DNA from: Aplidium turbinatum | Taxonomy: Eukaryota; Chordata; Ascidiacea; Aplousobranchia; Polyclinidae | Direction: 5' to 3' | Assembly: GCA_918807975.1 (NCBI GenBank) | Contig: OU964922.1 | Coordinates: 32,662,329-32,726,328 of the forward strand | Length of the DNA: 64,000 bases | Part shown: piece after piece, positions 59,091 to 64,000 of the stretch | Layout of the letters: each line of letters opens with the position of its first letter | How positions within the stretch are numbered: position 1 is the stretch's first letter | Notes under the pieces: generated by a model | The model's input: only the letters and a program-made list of their open reading frames with translations | Told to the model about the DNA's origin: nothing | The model's database searches: none | Made by a program: the position numbers and the translations under genes

Positions 59091-62000
59091 TGGCGGATGT
59101 GGAGAATCAAGACAGAAGCCCACTTCCTCATGTTCGAGATCAACGTACCGGAACTCTATTTCTTATCGACACGGATGCTGAAATTTCAGTGGTGAAACCG
59201 AGTAAAACTGAGCGGAAGTATAAAATCACTGATCGTACTTTGGCGGCTGCCAATGGTTCCCCCATCGCAACCTACGGGTACCGTTCCATGACAATAGAGA
59301 TCGGTACTACTAAACCATTTAAATGGATTTTTATGATTGCAGATGTGTCCCATAATATTATTGGCGTGGATTTTTTGGCTCACTTTTCCTTATCGCTGGA
59401 CTTCGATCGAAAATGCTTGAGAGATCAAGAGCAACAGTGTTTCGGATATCTGGTGGAAAAGATGATATGCAACATTCAAGCTCCACGACCATTTGTTCCA
59501 CAAAACGACTTTATGAAGATTTTGGCTAAGTACCCTGATCTAACCAGACCTCCAAACCGCAAAGACCCACCGAAGCATAGAATTAAGCATAAAATAGTGA
59601 TTAGTGGGTACCCCTGTTCTGCTCGATCACGCCCTCTGACTCCCGAGAAGTTTCGTCATGCTCAGAAGGAAATCGATGATCTGATGGAAGCCGGCATTAT
59701 ACGAAGGTCCGATTCACCTTTTGCTAGTCCTCTACATATGGTCCCTAAATCAAGCAAAAATGGGTCTACTTACAGGATGTGTGGTGATTACAGACAGTTA
59801 AACAAAATGACAGTAGAAGACAAATATCCGGTCCCAAAAATTCAAACTTTGTTTCACAGGTTACAAGGCTCAACAATATTTTCAAAGATCGACCTGGTTA
59901 AGGCATACCATCAGATTCCGCTGGAGGAGGAATCTATTCCGATGACTGCAGTTACAACCCCGTTCGGCCTTTTCGAATACTTGTCCATGCCCTTTGGTCT
60001 CAAAAACTCGGGTGCTACATTTCAACGATTCATCGATCATGTTTTGCAAGGCTTAACCAATGTAATGGCTTACATAGACGATTTAATAATATTTTCCTCT
60101 TCTGCAGTAGATCACAAACGTCATCTTGAAGAACTTTTCCAACGCTTAGACCGATTTGGAGTAGCCATTAATCCATCAAAGTCGGAATTCGGTTTGCAAC
60201 GTCTCAACTTTCTTGGACATATCGTAACACCGGACGGAATTCTTCCCTTAGAAGAGCGTGTAAAGGTGGTCAAAGATTATCCTCGTCCTCAAAAATGTAA
60301 GCAATTGCGTTCATATCTTGGATTTATCAACTACTATCACAGATTTGTGGAGAATTTGTCAAAATATTTAGCCCCGTTATACGACCTGCTAAAGAAGCCC
60401 AAAAACAAAAACCAGGATCTTGTTTCTTGGTCTGACGAAACTAAAGAATGTTTTGAAAACAGTAAAGAGTTGTTAGCAAATGCAGCAGTACTAGTGTATC
60501 CTGACAATAATTTGCCAACAAGTATTCAGGTGGATGCAAGCGACGTTGCCATAGGTGGAGTTCTACAACAAAAACATGATGAAACCTGGAAACCAATTGC
60601 TTTCTTCTCCAGGAAACCAGATGACACACAAAAAAGGTACTCTACTTTTGATAGGGAGCTTCTGGCTTCTTATTTATCCGTCCAGCACTTCTATCACTTG
60701 GTGGAAGGTAAGACGTTTACCTTATTCACTGATCACAAGCCACTAGTCGCTGCATTTTACTCCAGATCTGACCCCATAATTGCAAGGCGCGCACGACAAA
60801 TGAGTTTCATTGCGGAGTTCACGAATGATGTCCAGCATATAAAAGGAGAAGCTAATTTTACTGCAGATGCTCTGTCACGTATCGAAATTAACAATGTTAT
60901 GTGTAGACAGGAAGGAATTGACTACGTTGCTATTGCGAAAGCTCAAGCACAAGACGCCTATATTCGTGAAGTGCTAACCAACCCAGAAAAGTCCAACCTG
61001 AAACTGAAGGAATTTCCTCTTGAGAACAGCGATGTGGCCTTGATCTGCGATACATCTATGCCAAAAGTAAGACCGATTATTCCTCTCGATTTTCAAAGAC
61101 TTGTTTTCGACAAGATTCATAACTTATCACATCCTGGTGTGAACGCAACTCGATCGTTAATTCAACAACGATTTGTATGGACCCTCATGAAGAAAGAGAT
61201 CGCCTTTTGGGTTAAAACATGCCCCGCATGTCAAAAAGGAAAAATCATTAGACATAATAAAGCAAAGCTTCAACAATTTACCTTACCGTCTCGTAGATTT
61301 TCCAATATTCATATCGATATTGTTGGTCCACTTCCACCCAGCAACGGTTACCGATACTTGCTTACGGTCATCGATCGATTCACTCGTTGGTACACAGCTA
61401 CACCGATGAAAGACATTACAGCGGAATCAACCGTCGAAGCATTTCTACATGGTTGGATCCAATATTATGGGGTGCCGTCATCCATAACCTCAGATCGTGG
61501 CGGCCAGTTTATCAGTCAACTGTGGCATGACACGATGAAATTCCTGGGAATAAAGCATATTACGTCAACAAGCTTCCATCTTCAAAGCAACGGAATCGTC
61601 GAAATTGTCCATAGAAGGCTTAAAGATGCCCTTCGTATGCAAAAGAATCCAGACACTTGGCATCAAAATCTACTTCTCGTTCTACTGACGATACGTACCA
61701 CTCTGAAGGAAGAATTAGAATGCTCACCTGCAAAACTTGTTTATGGTGAAACACTGAAGTTGCCTCAAGAATTCAGGGAATCCCCGAATCAGATTGTGGA
61801 TACTCACCAATTCGTTCGCAAACTAAAAGAATACTTCGCCAGCATCCGCCCTACACCTCCACGCGTTCACAGTGAAGTAACTTCATATGTGGACAAAAAC
61901 CTCTGGACTTGCAAGTATGTTATAGTTAGAAACGACCACCAACAGGTCCCACTACGTCCCCGATTCAGCGGACCATACGAAGTACTCAAGCGCAATGAAA

Positions 62001-62233
62001 AGTATTTTATACTTTCGATGAACGGCAAAGAAAAATCAGTTTCTGTCGACAGACTGAAAGTTTTTTATAAACCACCAGATGAACCAGATGAACCAGAACG
62101 GAATGTCAGCAACGTGCAGGACGGCAACAATGCTCAAACAATCCCAGGCTCTCTGGAAGAGGATAGTTGGCAGGCTTTTGTGCAAACGCGTGCTGGCCGC
62201 GTGGTTGTACCGCCGGCAAGATACAAACCCTAA
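59072..62233 (+). CDS. Ty3/gypsy Pol (protease, RT, RNase H, integrase)
   Basis: 1053 residues. Protease near residues 25-60 (TGTLFLID), reverse transcriptase about 190-360 (MCGDYRQLNKMTVEDKYP, KIDLVKAYHQIPL, catalytic YIDD at 334-337), RNase H from about 487 (VDASDVAIGGVL, FTDHKPL, GEANFTADALSRI), then integrase with HHCC (HNLSHPG...CPACQKGK, from about 682) and DDE core (IDIVGPLPP, TSDRGGQF). Long uninterrupted frame, consistent with a recent copy. Confidence 0.92.
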   Translation: MESTSIVADVENQDRSPLPHVRDQRTGTLFLIDTDAEISVVKPSKTERKYKITDRTLAAANGSPIATYGYRSMTIEIGTTKPFKWIFMIADVSHNIIGVDFLAHFSLSLDFDRKCLRDQEQQCFGYLVEKMICNIQAPRPFVPQNDFMKILAKYPDLTRPPNRKDPPKHRIKHKIVISGYPCSARSRPLTPEKFRHAQKEIDDLMEAGIIRRSDSPFASPLHMVPKSSKNGSTYRMCGDYRQLNKMTVEDKYPVPKIQTLFHRLQGSTIFSKIDLVKAYHQIPLEEESIPMTAVTTPFGLFEYLSMPFGLKNSGATFQRFIDHVLQGLTNVMAYIDDLIIFSSSAVDHKRHLEELFQRLDRFGVAINPSKSEFGLQRLNFLGHIVTPDGILPLEERVKVVKDYPRPQKCKQLRSYLGFINYYHRFVENLSKYLAPLYDLLKKPKNKNQDLVSWSDETKECFENSKELLANAAVLVYPDNNLPTSIQVDASDVAIGGVLQQKHDETWKPIAFFSRKPDDTQKRYSTFDRELLASYLSVQHFYHLVEGKTFTLFTDHKPLVAAFYSRSDPIIARRARQMSFIAEFTNDVQHIKGEANFTADALSRIEINNVMCRQEGIDYVAIAKAQAQDAYIREVLTNPEKSNLKLKEFPLENSDVALICDTSMPKVRPIIPLDFQRLVFDKIHNLSHPGVNATRSLIQQRFVWTLMKKEIAFWVKTCPACQKGKIIRHNKAKLQQFTLPSRRFSNIHIDIVGPLPPSNGYRYLLTVIDRFTRWYTATPMKDITAESTVEAFLHGWIQYYGVPSSITSDRGGQFISQLWHDTMKFLGIKHITSTSFHLQSNGIVEIVHRRLKDALRMQKNPDTWHQNLLLVLLTIRTTLKEELECSPAKLVYGETLKLPQEFRESPNQIVDTHQFVRKLKEYFASIRPTPPRVHSEVTSYVDKNLWTCKYVIVRNDHQQVPLRPRFSGPYEVLKRNEKYFILSMNGKEKSVSVDRLKVFYKPPDEPDEPERNVSNVQDGNNAQTIPGSLEEDSWQAFVQTRAGRVVVPPARYKP

Positions 62234-62499
62234 TCTATTTGTATGTTATCCTGAATAATATTTTCTCTTTCTGCAGGAAAGTTGCATGGCCGTTCTTAGT
62301 TGGTGGATCAATTTGTCTGGTAAACCCCGATAACAACGAAACATTCTATCTTTATTCATTCTATTTATAACCAAGAAAATATTACTTCAATCAACTAGTT
62401 TGTTTTAAATAAATCCTCTTAAAATCAATTATTTAATCCACCTTTTAACATGAATCAAAGTCAAGCAATTTGGTGGTTCAGATGGTTATCAAGCCATCA

Positions 62500-62810
<311 letters not shown>

Positions 62811-63156
62811 TTGTCAGTCGATTGTCGTTCATCATTTTGTGCAATTTTGAGTTTACACTTTTGTGAGCATTCTTTGCGCTTTCATAAAGTAGAATGTTTA
62901 CCTGTGTTGTTTTTCATAAGGAGTTCTATTGTTAACCATTATTGACCTTTTCACAGTTTGTTGTTCCCTTACCTTTGAATATGAATCCACACGAAAGCGT
63001 CCCTCTGAAGCTTCCTTTGATCTCTGTGTTGTTGAAAAATCATTCTCAAATGTCGATTTCTTATATATTGCATTATTTTTTGTGCACACCACATATGTTT
63101 TGTCGATTCACCATTTTTGTTTAGAATATCACATGGTTCATCTGGGGGAGGGCTGG

Positions 63157-63462
63157 TGTGACGTTTGGCTTCGACCACCGCAAGCCCGCGCGAGAAACTA
63201 AATTAGTCTCGCGCTTGCCTTCAGATGATCTCACATTTTTTGTAAGTTACGCGTTTCATTTTTTTGACTAGGTTGAAGAAAATGCATCAGTTTTAAGTTG
63301 GTTGAGTTACAGGACGGTTATTCATTTTTTTGCTTATTCCTAGAGAGAAGAAACTGAATTAATAAAACAAAAGTGCACAATTATTGTTTCTCTTCATTTT
63401 GCAAGTCGTTGAAAACTGAGACCGAAGAAAGAAAAGTGAACCAGTAGTCCGTATCGCGCACA
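63157..63462 (+). repeat. Ty3/gypsy 3' LTR
   Basis: Same 306 bp as the 5' LTR with no difference that I can see. Confidence 0.92.
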
Positions 63463-63900
63463 GGGTCACCTACTTTAGGTCGTCTGTCAGGGGACACCCA
63501 CCATCAAATTTGTCTGTCACATATATTTTTGTGAAGCTTAACACCCATAGATTAATAATCAGTTTGTTTCATCCGGTAACTATTTCAGCTGACCTAGCGC
63601 AAATTTTGGGGGGTATAAAACTTGTCTGTCAGAGCCCCCCACCACCGAAAATGTCTGTCACATACCAGACAATCATTTAGAAACAATTTACTTTACAACC
63701 AACTAAGTTTCAAGCGGTAACTTTTTCAGCTCACCTAGCGCATTTTTTGGGGCATGAAAAATGACCCCCATTCCCACACCCACCACCGGCGGCCCGGCAG
63801 ACTTCCAGATTATGAGTACCCACATACCACTGGACATCGCTGTATGAATAGAAATTGGTAACTTTTTCACCTAGGGTGGACGTCGCGGGCTCCCGGTCTA
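63463..63900. repeat. Right terminal inverted repeat, outer part
   Basis: Inverse of 52568-53000: ends GGTGGACGTCGCGGGCTCCC followed by GGTCTA, and carries TGTCTGTCAGAGCCCCCCAC and the GTAACTTTTTCAGCTCACCT block. Confidence 0.88.
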
Positions 63901-63903
63901 TAT

Positions 63904-64000
63904 GTAAAAAAGGGATTCTAAAGGCTCATCAAGCAGCGTAAAAATGGGGTATGCAAAAAAAGAGAACATTTTTCACGGATGAAATGGAGAAAGATTTGGC
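63904..64000 (+). pseudogene. CENP-B/Tigger-like protein, continuation after the transposon
   Basis: Beyond the right terminus the sequence encodes DSKGSSSSVKMGYAKKR in one frame and RTFFTDEMEKDLA in another, after a run of A. This is how CENP-B/Tigger-like proteins continue after the helix-turn-helix. It therefore appears to be the other half of the frame at 52419-52567, itself with a likely frameshift. It runs off the window edge. Confidence 0.55.

Overview
The window looks like AT-rich, intron-rich animal DNA. Its only clear host genes are a tandem family of secreted lectins with a short collagen stretch, a coiled coil and a C-terminal fibrinogen (FReD) domain: the ficolin architecture. 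Collagen-plus-fibrinogen ficolins are known from chordates, including ascidian tunicates, so an ascidian or another marine invertebrate chordate is my best guess (inference; no species call).

Layout. 0-2 kb: a P-like MITE and the last two exons of a ficolin-like gene that starts outside the window. 2-6 kb: intergenic DNA with a SINE fragment. 6.0-12.6 kb: a complete seven-exon ficolin-like gene with a hAT-type MITE and a long palindrome in its introns. 13-26.5 kb: duplicated 3' flanks and LINE tails around a piggyBac-type element (TTAA ends) that contains a young BEL/Pao LTR element. 26.8-41.2 kb: a second ficolin-like locus with exons 1-4 once, then two tandem copies of the exon 5-7 cassette. 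The first cassette has lost most of exon 5; the second is intact at 38.5-41.2 kb, beyond an 8.9 kb interval. Both cassettes are followed by a 24-bp minisatellite. 41.8-45 kb: a GC-rich LINE on the minus strand, cleanly inserted in the duplicated 3' flank. 45-52 kb: a SINE, a second piggyBac-type copy, and unassigned DNA.

52.4 kb to the end: a nest. A CENP-B/Tigger-like reading frame is split by a large DNA transposon of a family I cannot name (about 5 kb without nested insertions). It has inverted termini of about 0.8 kb built partly from ~146-bp tandem units, and a degraded protein with cysteine modules. It was hit by a second copy of the P-like MITE and by a Ty3/gypsy element that looks whole, with apparently identical LTRs and a C2H2 zinc-finger stretch between pol and the 3' LTR.

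The host genes probably act in innate recognition: secreted, trimer-forming collagen/coiled-coil stalks carrying fibrinogen-type lectin heads. Most of the remaining sequence is transposons and segmental duplications of the lectin locus. The strongest leads are the unnamed transposon, the partial-gene duplication with a possible exon skip into the second cassette, and the P-like MITE with exact 7-bp target duplications.
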